Assembly (NCBI GenBank): GCA_046349635.1
Contig: JAXMBX010000003.1
Span: 138,643-202,642, forward strand
From: JAXMBX01 sp046349635
GTDB taxonomy: Bacteria > Planctomycetota > Planctomycetia > Planctomycetales > Planctomycetaceae
Length of the DNA: 64,000 nucleotides
Direction: 5' to 3'
The first letter of the stretch is position 1, and the number at the start of each line of letters is the position of its first letter. The position numbers and the translations under genes are program-made. The notes beneath the pieces are model-generated. The model ran no database searches and was not told the origin of the DNA. It saw nothing but the letters and a program-made list of their open reading frames with translations. Positions 1 to 8,427 of this stretch are shown here, one piece after another.

Positions 1-493
1 AACCAGAGAGATCGACAACAAAGACGATGTCGCGTGGATTACACATCGCAATGGCGGTGGCGGAGGCATTGAAGGACTTCTGTCCGATAACCGGGGAGAA
101 GAAAAGGGGATTATGATCGATTCGGGCCGTCACCTTAACCGCGTTGGGGTTTGCGTTTCCGGGCGTGAAGGTGTGGCTGACCAGATCGAAAGTTCCCGTC
201 TGAACGTCCGACTCACTAATAGTGCATTTCTTGCGCGCGACGAAATTACTACTACCCACGTCAGTGGCAGCTTTGAGAATCGTGGCAGACGTACCATTTT
301 GCAGTTCCATGGACGCGGCTAACGCTGCCGCGTCAGCGGTATTCTGAAGCTCAGACTTGATGGTGGACATGTATCCCACGTCGAGGGAAAAGGCGACCAT
401 CGCGAGGAGAATGACGACCACGAACGCCGCAAGAACAAGAATGGCGCCCCGACGCTCCTGGTGTCGAGGAACGCGGTCAATGATTTTCTGCAT
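1..493 (-). CDS. TadG-like pilus/envelope protein with VWA domain, partial (C-terminus outside window)
   Basis: The frame is open from an ATG at 493 down to base 1, so only the first 164 residues are visible. The N-terminus is RHQERRGAILVLAAFVVVIL, a single membrane helix after an RRG motif typical of TadE/TadG and Flp-type minor pilins. It is followed by the TadG signature DVGYMSTIKSELQNTADAAA (about residues 38-57). The visible part ends in DIVFVVDLSG, the start of a von Willebrand A domain with its MIDAS DxSxS motif. TadG proteins are anchored in the inner membrane and work in Flp/Tad pilus assembly. The divergent neighbour is TadE-like, which fits. The remaining VWA domain cannot be seen. 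Confidence 0.8.
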   Translation of the reverse strand, partial: MQKIIDRVPRHQERRGAILVLAAFVVVILLAMVAFSLDVGYMSTIKSELQNTADAAALAASMELQNGTSATILKAATDVGSSNFVARKKCTISESDVQTGTFDLVSHTFTPGNANPNAVKVTARIDHNPLFFSPVIGQKSFNASATAIAMCNPRDIVFVVDLSG

Positions 494-981
494 TTGGGTT
501 CTCGGTTCGCGAGCCGGATGGGATTTACGACGTTAGCGAAAGTGCGGACACTCAGCGGAACTGGGGCCAGGCTTGAGGATCCTGGCAACCAGCCACTCGA
601 TTGATGGGAATCCGACTAATAAGGAGCACGGCTGCGGCGCGACGATTCCCAGAGGATTAGGACCGAAGTTCAGGTGAAACACTCGGCTTTAGAAAAATTC
701 GTCCATTTAAAGTTGGAAATCGCATGAAAAATTCGTGAAGGAACATGCATTCCCGTGGAAAATGCGGGCGGGGCAAGATTTTCGGCTTTTAACAGTTGTA
801 AGCGTGCGGCAACGGTGAGAAGTCAACATTCCATCAAAATGATGGCCCGCAAAGAGTTTTTCTCATTCCGAGGTGAAAACCTGAGCTAACTTTCAGCGAG
901 GTGGTACTCCAGCAATTCCGAGGATTATCTAAGCCCTCCTAGAAACGTCTTCAGTCACTTTCGACATTAAAGGCCAAGATT
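494..981. other. Intergenic region between the divergent tadG-like and tadE-like genes
   Basis: About 490 bases without a convincing gene. It must hold the promoters of both divergent genes, but no clear -35/-10 pair stands out. An imperfect repeat, gaaaaattcgt, occurs twice near 687-725 in an A+T-rich patch. Confidence 0.5.
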
Positions 982-1449
982 ATGTTACGGGGAAGACTGA
1001 TACCGGGGATCGGAGCGAAGTCGGCAACGCGCCGTCGCGGAGCGGCGATTGTCGAGACGGCCGTCGTCCTGCCAATCTTCTTTCTCGTGGTGATGGGGAT
1101 CATCGAATTCGGCCGGGCTTTCATGGTCGCCCAACTGGTTACAAATGCCGCGCGTGGAGGTGTGCGGATGGCGATCACCGGTGACGCGACGAATGCGACT
1201 GTCACTCAAGAGATCCAGGATTTCTTAAAAGCATCCGGGAAGATTAACGCCTCAGACGTGAAGGTGTCGGTCACAATTACCCCTTACCCCGGAAACCCGG
1301 TTCCCGCCGGAAACGACGTCGCCAATTGCACGAGCCGTGATTTGATCAATGTCAAAGTCGAGGTTCCATTCAACAAGGTCAGCTTTCTTCCACCGACGTA
1401 TCTCAAGTCGACCGTTCTGAATGCACAAGCAGCCATGAGATTTGAATAA
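982..1449 (+). CDS. TadE-like pilus assembly protein
   Basis: 155 residues. The motif RRRGAAIVETAVVLPIFFLV (about residues 17-36) followed by MGIIEFGRAF is the TadE signature: a positively charged stretch, a conserved Glu, a single membrane helix, then an EFGR-type motif. The rest is a short extracytoplasmic domain with V-K-V strands near the end, as usual in TadE/TadF. TadE-like proteins are processed minor pilins or membrane assembly factors of Flp/Tad pili. The gene is divergent from a TadG-like gene. No Tad ATPase or secretin gene is in the window; the PilB/GspE gene at 59.9-61.2 kb is far away and need not be related. Confidence 0.85.
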   Translation: MLRGRLIPGIGAKSATRRRGAAIVETAVVLPIFFLVVMGIIEFGRAFMVAQLVTNAARGGVRMAITGDATNATVTQEIQDFLKASGKINASDVKVSVTITPYPGNPVPAGNDVANCTSRDLINVKVEVPFNKVSFLPPTYLKSTVLNAQAAMRFE

Positions 1450-1731
1450 GTCTTGGCCCTCGAAGAGACAGGAGTGGGTTTCAAATCTCTCGGGTTAGCG
1501 AACGGATTGGCTTGGGAGTTCCATTGCGAGTGAGGTGAGCCCCTCATCACGGTGCTGACGCCGACCTGGTTGGCAAGACGGCGCCGCGGCCCACGGTTCC
1601 CTGAATGGCGGCAGTAGTGCCTTCAGCACCGCCCCGGACATCGCCTCCTTTAATGTTCGCCCCGCGTGATCAGAAAGGAATTTTGGGAGCAACTTTCTGC
1701 GAAGTGCTTGCCTGACCACGGTGCTCTGCAG

Positions 1732-2988
1732 TTACTTCGCGGGTTTCTCCAACAGTTCCTGCATCAGGATTCTGAGGAACGGTTCGACGTCGGTCACCAC
1801 TCCCACGGTCTGAAAACTGCCGCGGTCGGTGAGCTTGGTCGCGGTCGCGGGATTGATGTCGACGCAGACCACTTTGACATACGCCGGGAGCAGATTCCCC
1901 ACGGCGATGGAGTGCAGCGTCGTCGCGAGCATCAGGCAGAACGTCACTCCCTCAAGCTGGGCACGCATCGCCTCCTGGGCCTTGACGCTGTCCGTGATCA
2001 CGTCCGGCAGTGGCCCGTCGTCGCGAATGCTCCCCGCCAGCACGAACGGGACATGGTGCTTCACACATTCGTACATGATCCCGCTGGTGATCACCCCCTG
2101 CTCCACGGCATTCGCAATGCTCCCCAGACGGCGGATCCTGTTGATCGTCCGGAGGTGGTGCTCGTGCCCTTCGTCCGCTGCCCGGCCGTGCTGCATCGAA
2201 ATTCCCAGGCTCGTTCCGTACAGCGACTGCTCCAAGTCGTGCGTCGCGAGAGCATTGCCTGCAAAGAGAACCTGGACGTATCCTTCGCGGATGAGCGCAC
2301 TGAGATGGTCCCGGCTGCCGGTGTGGACGATCGCCGGGCCGCCGACAAACAGGATTTTGCCGCCATGTTCGCGCGTGAGGCGCATCTGCTGGGCGATGTC
2401 CCGAACCGTGACGCCTTTCGGTTTTTCACTGGAGACGGCGCTATTCATGAAGCTGAAGGTATCGTGCCGCTGGATGTCGCGCGGTTCCGGAGTGACGCGG
2501 ACACCACGGCGTCCGACGACAATTTCGTCACCTTTTCGCACGTCGAGCATGGCGATGCACGCAGCACGGGTGCGGTTGTCCTTCAGGACGATCCCGCAGT
2601 CCATTTCCGGATTTTCGACGGTAATCCATTGGCCATTGATTCGAACTTCCGTCCGCTGGTTGGTCGTGGCGTAGAACTGCTCCGGGAAGGCGCCGTCCAT
2701 ATCCGCGGTGACAGTATCGCAGTCGGATGTATGAATGGAGGTGGCCCCATGCCGGGCGACGGACTTCAGGATTTTTTCGAGCTGTGGGGCGGAATCCGCT
2801 TCGATCCGGAGCCGCGCGCGGCTGGCCTGATGCCGACGCTGGCCGACTTCCAGGGACAGAATTTCAAACTTACCTCCCAGGTTGATGATCTCATCCAGCA
2901 CCTTGGGAAGGAGAAGAGAGTCGATAATATGGCCGGCGATTTCCACTTCTTCGTGGAAGCTCCCCTCCAGCGTCGCTTGCAGATTCAT
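1732..2988 (-). CDS. TIGR00300 / LOR-SDH family protein, archaeal-type ornithine cyclodeaminase relative
   Basis: 418 residues from the ATG at 2988, which has AGGAG seven bases upstream; a GTG at 3015 would add nine residues but lacks a ribosome-binding site. The start matches the family (EIAGHIIDSLLLPKVLDEII near residues 17-36). The C-terminal half has the nucleotide-binding stretches KILFVGGPAIVHTG and VQVLFAGNALATHD, a GTSLG motif, and VVCVDINPATATKLTDRG near the end. The family includes the archaeal NAD-dependent ornithine cyclodeaminase and the C-terminal domain of cyanobacterial AgrE/ArgZ. The N-terminal arginine dihydrolase domain of those fusions is absent here. Ornithine-to-proline conversion is a family-based guess; the substrate was not established for this gene. 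Confidence 0.8.
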   Translation of the reverse strand: MNLQATLEGSFHEEVEIAGHIIDSLLLPKVLDEIINLGGKFEILSLEVGQRRHQASRARLRIEADSAPQLEKILKSVARHGATSIHTSDCDTVTADMDGAFPEQFYATTNQRTEVRINGQWITVENPEMDCGIVLKDNRTRAACIAMLDVRKGDEIVVGRRGVRVTPEPRDIQRHDTFSFMNSAVSSEKPKGVTVRDIAQQMRLTREHGGKILFVGGPAIVHTGSRDHLSALIREGYVQVLFAGNALATHDLEQSLYGTSLGISMQHGRAADEGHEHHLRTINRIRRLGSIANAVEQGVITSGIMYECVKHHVPFVLAGSIRDDGPLPDVITDSVKAQEAMRAQLEGVTFCLMLATTLHSIAVGNLLPAYVKVVCVDINPATATKLTDRGSFQTVGVVTDVEPFLRILMQELLEKPAK

Positions 2989-3167
2989 CTCAGCGCTCCT
3001 CGCGAACAAACCCACTGCGAAAATGTCACCGGTCAGCTCAGCGCAGACGTCGAAACAGTTGGAGATGCGGAGGCCGGCGCCATTGATAACTGTAGAGTTT
3101 CCGCGCGGCAGATCAACAGGGTTTTGCAGGAAACGCGGGAGCGAAAAGGGGCGTGCGAAAAAGAGGC

Positions 3168-3494
3168 TTATTTCCGGGCCGATTTGCCCGGCTTATGCTC
3201 GGCCAGCTTTTCGGCGGCGCGGGGGCAGAAACTGGACAGCGGATAGTTGTCGAGAATTTTCTGCCAGCGGCGGAGCGCCAGTTCCACGCGCCCGTTCTGG
3301 GTGAACCACTCCGCGAGTTCCCACTCGCTCTCGGCGAGCTTTTCGTCCTTCTCAATTTCCTGGTTGAGGAGCGCCTTCTGTTCGTCGACGGAGACGTCAG
3401 GTGTCTCGGCGGATTTAGGGGCGCGGGTGCGGGTCGAAGATTTGCGGGCTTTCGATTTTCCGGACTTCGATTTTCCGGACGTGGCGGCGCTCAT
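3168..3494 (-). CDS. Small basic protein with one TPR-like helix pair
   Basis: 108 residues if started at MSAATSGKSKSGKS; a longer frame to 3677 exists but its extra N-terminus has no protein-like character. The N-terminal 35 residues are Lys/Ser rich (repeated GKSK/ARKS). The rest is amphipathic helix with an ESEWELAEWFTQNGRVELAL / RRWQKILDNYPLSSF pattern, resembling a single tetratricopeptide unit. It lies downstream of no obvious partner and its function is unknown. The basic tail could bind nucleic acid, but that is speculation. Confidence 0.55.
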   Translation of the reverse strand: MSAATSGKSKSGKSKARKSSTRTRAPKSAETPDVSVDEQKALLNQEIEKDEKLAESEWELAEWFTQNGRVELALRRWQKILDNYPLSSFCPRAAEKLAEHKPGKSARK

Positions 3495-3761
3495 CAGATG
3501 GACCTGTTTACTATCAGGGGTTTCAGAGTTGTCAGACAGGTGCAGAGAATTTCGGCAGCCGGAAAACCGAAAATGAACCCCCAACCCCGCAGCTGGCGAG
3601 ATTGTCTTGACAATTCCATCCGGCAAGATCGCTACGTCCGGACCAACGTCGAAACGAAGACAGGCCGCTCGGAGCATCCCGAACGGCCTGCGGAATTTAC
3701 GACGAACCAGAATTCTTCAGCGAAAATTTTGTCGAAAAAATCCCGCTGATATTCAGGCTTT

Positions 3762-3956
3762 TTATTCAATTTCGCGGAATGCTTCCCACCCCAGGTAGGC
3801 GGTGATGGAGGCGCTGATCGCGAACAGGATATCCATCATCATCGCCCCGTTGAACGGAAACTTGAGGGCAAGATCCAGGATCGAGAGCAAAACGACGAAA
3901 CCGGCGACGACAATCGCCATCAGGACCAGTCGCTTGGAAGAAATTGCCAGCTTCAT
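3762..3956 (-). CDS. Small two-helix membrane protein of unknown function
   Basis: 64 residues. Two hydrophobic segments are visible: LVLMAIVVAGFVVLLSILDL (about residues 11-30) and a second around residues 40-57, ending in WEAFREIE. No family is recognised. The size, clean start at ATG 3956 and hydrophobic pattern support a real gene, but no operon partner helps to assign a role. Confidence 0.6.
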   Translation of the reverse strand: MKLAISSKRLVLMAIVVAGFVVLLSILDLALKFPFNGAMMMDILFAISASITAYLGWEAFREIE

Positions 3957-4220
3957 CGACGCCTCGCACGGTACACAGGAGATCAGACTTGAGATACCAC
4001 AACTATAGAGGATTTCCCAGCCCCTTGGCCAGTCGAAATTGAGACGCTGCGGAGAACGAATTCACTCCCCAAAACCCCCGCTCCCGCTTAAATTCCAGTC
4101 GTGCGGGAGGAATCGATTCTGCGGTCGTGACTGGTGTCCCGGCGTCGCTTTTCCCACAATGGTGTCTTCTGAAGCCTCCAGGATTGCACCTCTTTATTCA
4201 CCTCCCGGACGATTTGCCTT

Positions 4221-4859
4221 ATGTGGCCCGATTCGCAGGAAACCCAGGAATTGATGCGCGCAGCGCAGGGAAAAGAGCCTGTGGCGGTTAACCGGCTGCT
4301 GGATCGGCACCGGGAGGCGCTGGTGCAGATGATCCGGATGCGGCTGGACCGGGCGATGGCCCAGCGGGTGGATGCCAGCGACATCGTGCAGGAGGTGCTG
4401 CTGGAAGCGAGCCAGCGGCTGCCGGATTACCTCAAGGAGCCGAAGCTGCCATTTCATCTCTGGCTGCGGCAGATGGCAAAAGACCGGCTGATCGATGCCC
4501 ATCGCCGACATCGAGAGGCCCAACGCCGCAGCGTGGACCGAGAACAATCTCTGCAGGCGGCCGCGAACTCCGATGCCTCGTCGCGAAATTACCTGGTCGA
4601 GTTGCGCGACCAGGAACTGACTCCGGCGGCGGCGAACATCCGCAAGGAGATGGAGATCCGGTTCCTGCAGGCGATCGAACAACTGGAAGAGGAAGACAAG
4701 GAGGTGATCCTGATGCGGCACTACGAGCAACTGACCAATAGCGAAGTGGCGGAAGCGCTGGGGCTGTCACAACCGGCGGCGGGGATGCGACATCTCCGCG
4801 CGCTGCGGCGGCTGCGGGAGATTCTGGGCGAAGATCCGTGTTTGAATCCGATGGGGTGA
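4221..4859 (+). CDS. ECF-family RNA polymerase sigma factor (planctomycete type)
   Basis: 212 residues. Region 2 runs from about residue 22 (LLDRHREALVQMIRMRLD) through the core-binding DASDIVQEVLLEA and the -10 recognition helix around LPFHLWLRQMAKDRLIDAHRRH. Region 4 is the C-terminal helix-turn-helix with EVILMRHYEQLTNSEVAEAL and a recognition helix near QPAAGMRHLRALRRL. The long linker with RRSVDREQSL is typical of planctomycete ECF factors. It redirects RNA polymerase to a regulon that cannot be read from here. No anti-sigma factor or signature receptor kinase is adjacent, and no good ribosome-binding site precedes the ATG. Confidence 0.9.
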   Translation: MWPDSQETQELMRAAQGKEPVAVNRLLDRHREALVQMIRMRLDRAMAQRVDASDIVQEVLLEASQRLPDYLKEPKLPFHLWLRQMAKDRLIDAHRRHREAQRRSVDREQSLQAAANSDASSRNYLVELRDQELTPAAANIRKEMEIRFLQAIEQLEEEDKEVILMRHYEQLTNSEVAEALGLSQPAAGMRHLRALRRLREILGEDPCLNPMG

Positions 4860-4957
4860 GAAACCACTTCAGAATCCTGGAACTCCGCAAGACCTCTCGA
4901 CAGACCCGAACGGCAATGCGAAAATACCGTCAGTAATACCTGTAATGAGGAATTCTG

Positions 4958-5215
4958 ATGTCAACTCCTGAAGACCTGACGCAACAAGCCTTGGCGCTCC
5001 CTCCGGAAGAACGCGCGATGCTCGCGGATATGCTGGAGCAAAGCCTGTATGCGGACGAGACGACGAAGGAGGAGTTCTCGGCATTCTGGACCGCCGAGCT
5101 CGATCGACGGCTGGCAAGTTACCGCCAGGATCCGAGCCGAGCCGTGGATGCGAAAACCGCCCTCGCGGAAATCCAGAAACGGCTCGAGGCACGACGTGCA
5201 GGAAAATCCGAGTGA
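4958..5215 (+). CDS. Antitoxin, addiction-module (Unstab_antitox, PF09720) family
   Basis: 85 residues with the family pattern ALALPPEERAMLADMLEQSL near the N-terminus, then an acidic helix and the end AEIQKRLEARRAGKSE. This family neutralises RelE/ParE-type toxins. GAGG precedes the ATG by nine bases. The gene overlaps the toxin start by four bases (GTGA), so the two are translationally coupled, which is the normal layout for such a module. Such modules are usually autoregulated by the antitoxin-toxin complex; no clear operator dyad was identified upstream. Confidence 0.9.
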   Translation: MSTPEDLTQQALALPPEERAMLADMLEQSLYADETTKEEFSAFWTAELDRRLASYRQDPSRAVDAKTALAEIQKRLEARRAGKSE

Positions 5216-5520
5216 CTCTTCGCGTTCTTCCGGAAGTCTGGGAAGAAGGATTTGCCGCAGCCGACTGGTATGAGTCGCAACGTGCCGGATTGGCCGATCG
5301 TTTTCTCATCGAGCTTGACAGGGCAATTTGCGAAATCGAACGACAAGCTTCATCGTTCGCCCGCTGGGAACCTTATGCCGGCTCGGAAGAGATTCGCTGG
5401 GCTTCGCTGGGACGGTTTCGGTACGTCGTGATTTTTGTGATCGATGGAACGGAAGTCGTGGTCCTGGCGATCACCCACATGCATCGCCATCCGCTGCATT
5501 GGTTGTCGCGGTTAGGATGA
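5212..5520 (+). CDS. RelE/ParE superfamily toxin
   Basis: 102 residues from the GTG at 5212, whose start overlaps the antitoxin stop. It shows the RelE/ParE fold pattern: VLPEVWEEGFAAADWYESQR (helices 1-2), a central RFLIELDRAICEIE helix, IRWASLGRFRYVVIFVIDGT (core beta-strands) and a C-terminal VVLAITHMHRHPLHWLSR. The conserved Arg/His near the C-terminus and the core strands fit either an mRNA interferase or a gyrase poison. The sequence alone does not say which. Confidence 0.9.
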   Translation: MTLRVLPEVWEEGFAAADWYESQRAGLADRFLIELDRAICEIERQASSFARWEPYAGSEEIRWASLGRFRYVVIFVIDGTEVVVLAITHMHRHPLHWLSRLG

Positions 5521-5592
5521 ACCCGCCGCGTTAAACCGATGTCCAACGAAAGCCGTTAGTCCGTTTTTTTCTACCCAACGGAAGATCCTTCA

Positions 5593-6323
5593 ATGACCCT
5601 CGATCCCAAATCTGTCCCGAACTTCTTTCTCAAGATTCTGGGGGATTATTATGCGGATCGTAAGATGGCTCGCTGGCTTGGCTTCTTGAAAGGATGGAGT
5701 CGCCTAAAAGCTGGGCCACAATATGAGATGGAACCGGCGCTCCTCTGGACGTTCCTGTCTTATTTCCTGCTCTTGGGCGATTTCGCCGCGGCGGATGAAC
5801 TGCTGAAAAATCCACCCTGATCTTCTTGTCACTGAAATGACCGAGTTTCCCACGGGGACTGTGACTCGCCGCTGCACGTCGCGATGGAAATCATGGGGAC
5901 CGTCCGGATGCCATTCGCTGGATGATCGACCATGGGGCGAATGTAAACCAATTCCTCCTCGAATTTCTGGCGTCCGGTTCATTACGCCGCGATTCGAGGA
6001 CACGTTGGATGCCTGGCTGTCCTTTTGGAAGCGGGTGCCGATGTTGAAACCGGGACTGTCATTGATGGGAACAATAGCCCACTGATGGAAGCTGCCATCT
6101 CGGGAGAAGATGGGCGGCGTTCCTATTACTTTTGAACAACGCCAATCTCAACCGGGAGAGTGAGCACGGAGGCGGTACTGCGGAAGAGATCGCGCAGTCC
6201 TACGGTCACACGGAGATGGCAGAATTTCTTCGCTGGTTGATTCAAAAACAAGCTCGGCCAAAAGTCGTAGAATTTCCGAAATACCTGGGAACAAAAGAAG
6301 CCCAGAACGAAAAGCACCATTAG
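5593..6323 (+). pseudogene. Ankyrin-repeat protein gene broken by several frameshifts
   Basis: The first 75 residues (5593-5820) run to a stop. Beyond it, ankyrin repeat pieces appear in shifting frames: DSPLHVAMEIMG near 5860, DRPDAIRWMIDHGANVN near 5900-5950, HYAAIRGHVGCLAVLLEAGA near 5980-6040, and NNANLNRE...GGTAEEIAQSYGHTEMAEF from about 6130 to 6230. At least three single-base shifts are needed to join them. Each fragment still fits the ankyrin consensus well, so either the gene decayed very recently or the sequence has indel errors. Ankyrin proteins mediate protein-protein contacts; the partner is unknown. Confidence 0.7.
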
Positions 6324-6373
6324 CGGTTGATCACAACTCCTGCTCGACAAAGTTTTTGCGGCTGATAAAACCC

Positions 6374-6763
6374 ATGGTTCAAATATCGAACCTTCTCGAA
6401 AAACAACTGGATAGTGTCGGCGGGCGTTTGGAATGGGTGAGCGACATCGGTCTGGGGCTCAGTTTTGCCCCGGAGACCACTGTCGATGTGATCGAAGGAT
6501 TGCAGGAAACAATCCTGAAATCGGTGTGGATTAATTTCGACGAAACTCAGATCACTGATCGCACGCTGGCTCTGCTCGAACGGTCACCTGTCTTGGAGTC
6601 CCTGTCCCTGAAAAGCACGCGTATGACTGTGGAGGGTCTCCGCAGATTTCTCCGAGCCGTTCCGACACTCGCACAGTTGGATCTTTCCGCCGGTGTTTTC
6701 GGCAGTGATGAAATGGATGCGCTGCGGGCTGCATTTCCGCGAGTTGTCATTCGCGGGAGGTAA
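6374..6763 (+). CDS. Leucine-rich-repeat-like protein
   Basis: 129 residues from the ATG at 6374; a TTG six codons upstream is an alternative. The C-terminal half carries LRR-like units of the planctomycete type: TILKSVWINFDETQITDRTL, SPVLESLSLKSTRMTVEGLR and VPTLAQLDLSAGVFGSDEM, each with an LxxLxLxxT-like core. No signal peptide or membrane segment is seen, so it is probably cytoplasmic. It follows the broken ankyrin gene closely. Its function is unknown, presumably protein binding. Confidence 0.65.
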   Translation: MVQISNLLEKQLDSVGGRLEWVSDIGLGLSFAPETTVDVIEGLQETILKSVWINFDETQITDRTLALLERSPVLESLSLKSTRMTVEGLRRFLRAVPTLAQLDLSAGVFGSDEMDALRAAFPRVVIRGR

Positions 6764-6772
6764 CATTCCCGG

Positions 6773-7246
6773 TTAGCCAATTTTGGAAACGCACTTTTTG
6801 AAGTGGCTATTGTGCAGCAAGGCCGGATAGGCAGACGTCAATTCAGACTCAAATCTAGCGGCAAAGTCGTTCACCTTCTCGACAAACTCCCTTAACGAGA
6901 GTTTTGCGATGCAAGCTGCGTAAGAAGCCGAGATCAGCAGTTCGCCAAACTCATTCTTGACGAACGTCAGGCACGCATCCGATTCGGTAAATTCGAACAC
7001 TTCTCTTTGTGATCCGGAATTAAGAGATTGTCCGATGGCTATCAAACCCGCCACGAAATCTACAACTGGAATCCAGTTCCACTTTGCACTCAGATCGCAT
7101 TGATCAATTTGGAAAATAATATCTCCGAGGAAAAGATCGTAACGCAATGCGATCTCATCCACTGAAGAAAGATCAAAGCCCAAGAGATTTGATTTCTTAT
7201 GTGGTGATAGCCTGTAATCAAGCGTGAGCATGCTCTTCTCGCACAT
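6773..7246 (-). CDS. Unknown protein encoded just downstream of an RHH protein
   Basis: 157 residues, no family recognised. It is rich in Phe, Ser and acidic residues (for example DEIALRYDLFLGDIIFQID and FEFTESDACLTFVKNEFGEL), with a helical C-terminus SLREFVEKVNDFAARFESEL. Composition is lower in GC than the neighbours, which suits an acquired accessory gene. It starts 29 bases after the ribbon-helix-helix gene on the same strand, so the two may form an operon. It could be an immunity-type or toxin partner, but no catalytic motif supports that. Confidence 0.55.
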   Translation of the reverse strand: MCEKSMLTLDYRLSPHKKSNLLGFDLSSVDEIALRYDLFLGDIIFQIDQCDLSAKWNWIPVVDFVAGLIAIGQSLNSGSQREVFEFTESDACLTFVKNEFGELLISASYAACIAKLSLREFVEKVNDFAARFESELTSAYPALLHNSHFKKCVSKIG

Positions 7247-7275
7247 CGTCTCCGCACGAAAAAGACTTCAATGTC

Positions 7276-7533
7276 TCAATGTTCGAACTTGCGCCACGAT
7301 CTTAAAAGATGATTGAGATTCCCATGATACTCAACCGTCCGGCCTTCAATAGCGTCCCGGTATCCCTCAAGGATCGCTGCGCGTATCGAGCGTGCTTCGG
7401 TGCGGTCTTTTGCTTCCTGGAGAACGTGACACGCAAATTCGTCGATGCTCGCATGAGGGGTGTTTGGCCCTGAGTTCTGTCTCAGGAATTCGAGTAACTC
7501 TTCCGGCAACGTCACACTGACAACACGCTTCAT
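7276..7533 (-). CDS. Ribbon-helix-helix (CopG/ParD-like) protein, probable antitoxin or small repressor
   Basis: 85 residues. The N-terminus MKRVVSVTLPEELLEFLRQN is a beta-strand plus helix typical of the RHH DNA-binding fold, followed by SIDEFACHVLQEAKDR as the second helix. The C-terminal tail (EGYRDAIEGRTVEYHGNL) resembles the toxin-binding tail of ParD-like antitoxins. No recognisable ParE/RelE toxin is adjacent; the next gene on the same strand encodes an unknown 157-residue protein. Confidence 0.75.
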   Translation of the reverse strand: MKRVVSVTLPEELLEFLRQNSGPNTPHASIDEFACHVLQEAKDRTEARSIRAAILEGYRDAIEGRTVEYHGNLNHLLRSWRKFEH

Positions 7534-7935
7534 CGCTGATCCCTCTCCATCAAGAACGGTTGGCGTTGAACAGATAACAGATATTGTGACAAAGGATTAT
7601 CCCAACTTCGGCCCAAAAACGATCTGCTGTCACCCCGTGTGAAACTGGACAAGTTGCGGTTGTTTTGCCTGAAACGGTGAAATTTCTGGGAAAAACCCCG
7701 AAAACCCCCTTTTCCTGACTGCGGTCTCTTGATAATATTTTCCGAGAGAAAAACTACACTTAGAGTCTACCCGCTCCCGTCAGTTTTTCAGTTTGGCAGT
7801 TCGCGACGGATTCGTCGCCAGGGAAGCAGGGTTGCACTCACCTCTTCACTTTTGCTGTAAGTCTCTGACGCTGTAAGCCTTTGAAGATGAACCACTTTCA
7901 CTGTGTCCGGATTATTTTGTTGAAGGGTAAGGGGG

Positions 7936-7976
7936 GGCCGATCGCCTAGATCGGTCCTACCGCAGGCGAAAGCCTA
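7936..7976. repeat. Two adjacent hairpins, possible repeat element
   Basis: Bases 7936-7944 pair with 7950-7958 (core ccgatc/gatcgg, one G-T wobble, five-base loop). Bases 7965-7968 pair with 7973-7976 around a GAAA loop, a GNRA tetraloop. The look is that of a small dispersed palindromic element or a structured RNA piece in the fusA upstream region. Copy number elsewhere in the genome is unknown. Confidence 0.4.
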
Positions 7977-8004
7977 CCCATTCCAAAATCCGAACCGCAG
8001 GAAA

Positions 8005-8042
8005 GTCTTCAAGCCTAGTTTTCGTCTTCAAGCCTAGTTTTT
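8005..8042. repeat. Tandem direct repeat, 18 bases, two copies
   Basis: gtcttcaagcctagtttt occurs at 8005-8022 and again at 8024-8041, a 19-base period. It lies just downstream of the paired hairpins. No function can be assigned. Confidence 0.7.
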
Positions 8043-8427
8043 CAGAGGCGCCTTTGAACTGACAGCAATCCCCGTAGATTCCCTCCCCAGCCGTTCTTCG
8101 GCGTCCTCGATAACCATTCCAAGGAAGGTGGCGTTATCAGACAGGAAGTGCGTTTCCCCCGGTTTCGATCCACTGGGTGTTTTATTCCCTGTGTGGCAGT
8201 GTTTTTGAATGACGTTGTGTTCGCCGTTTCGTGTTGGAAGTTTCGTTTGCCGGCGTGCAGTAATTCCGGAGTCTTCTTCGAAGACTTGTTCTGAGAGAAA
8301 AGTGGACATCGAATCGGGTTCGGTGTCAGTCGAGACTCCGGTTGATTGTTAGAAAGGTCGTTCGGCCCGTTGTGAATGCTCCTCCGTCGAGCAGCATTCG
8401 AACCATTTTGACAGGATTGTTTGGTCC

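Larger units (their letters stand above)
7534..8427. other. Long intergenic region upstream of fusA
   Basis: About 890 bases. A weak -10-like tgataat lies near 7731. Bases 7936-7976 form two adjacent hairpins and 8005-8042 a short tandem repeat (both listed separately). An open frame on the minus strand at 8034-8309 lacks family features and is not accepted. The fusA promoter should be here, but no strong -35/-10 pair was found. Confidence 0.5.

Noticed and set aside
1666..3246. 526-codon open frame on the plus strand
   Set aside because: It lies antisense to the TIGR00300-family gene, which has clear family motifs and a ribosome-binding site. The plus-strand product has no domain-like character.
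8034..8309. 91-codon minus-strand frame upstream of fusA
   Set aside because: No recognisable fold or ribosome-binding site, and it begins within a tandem repeat.
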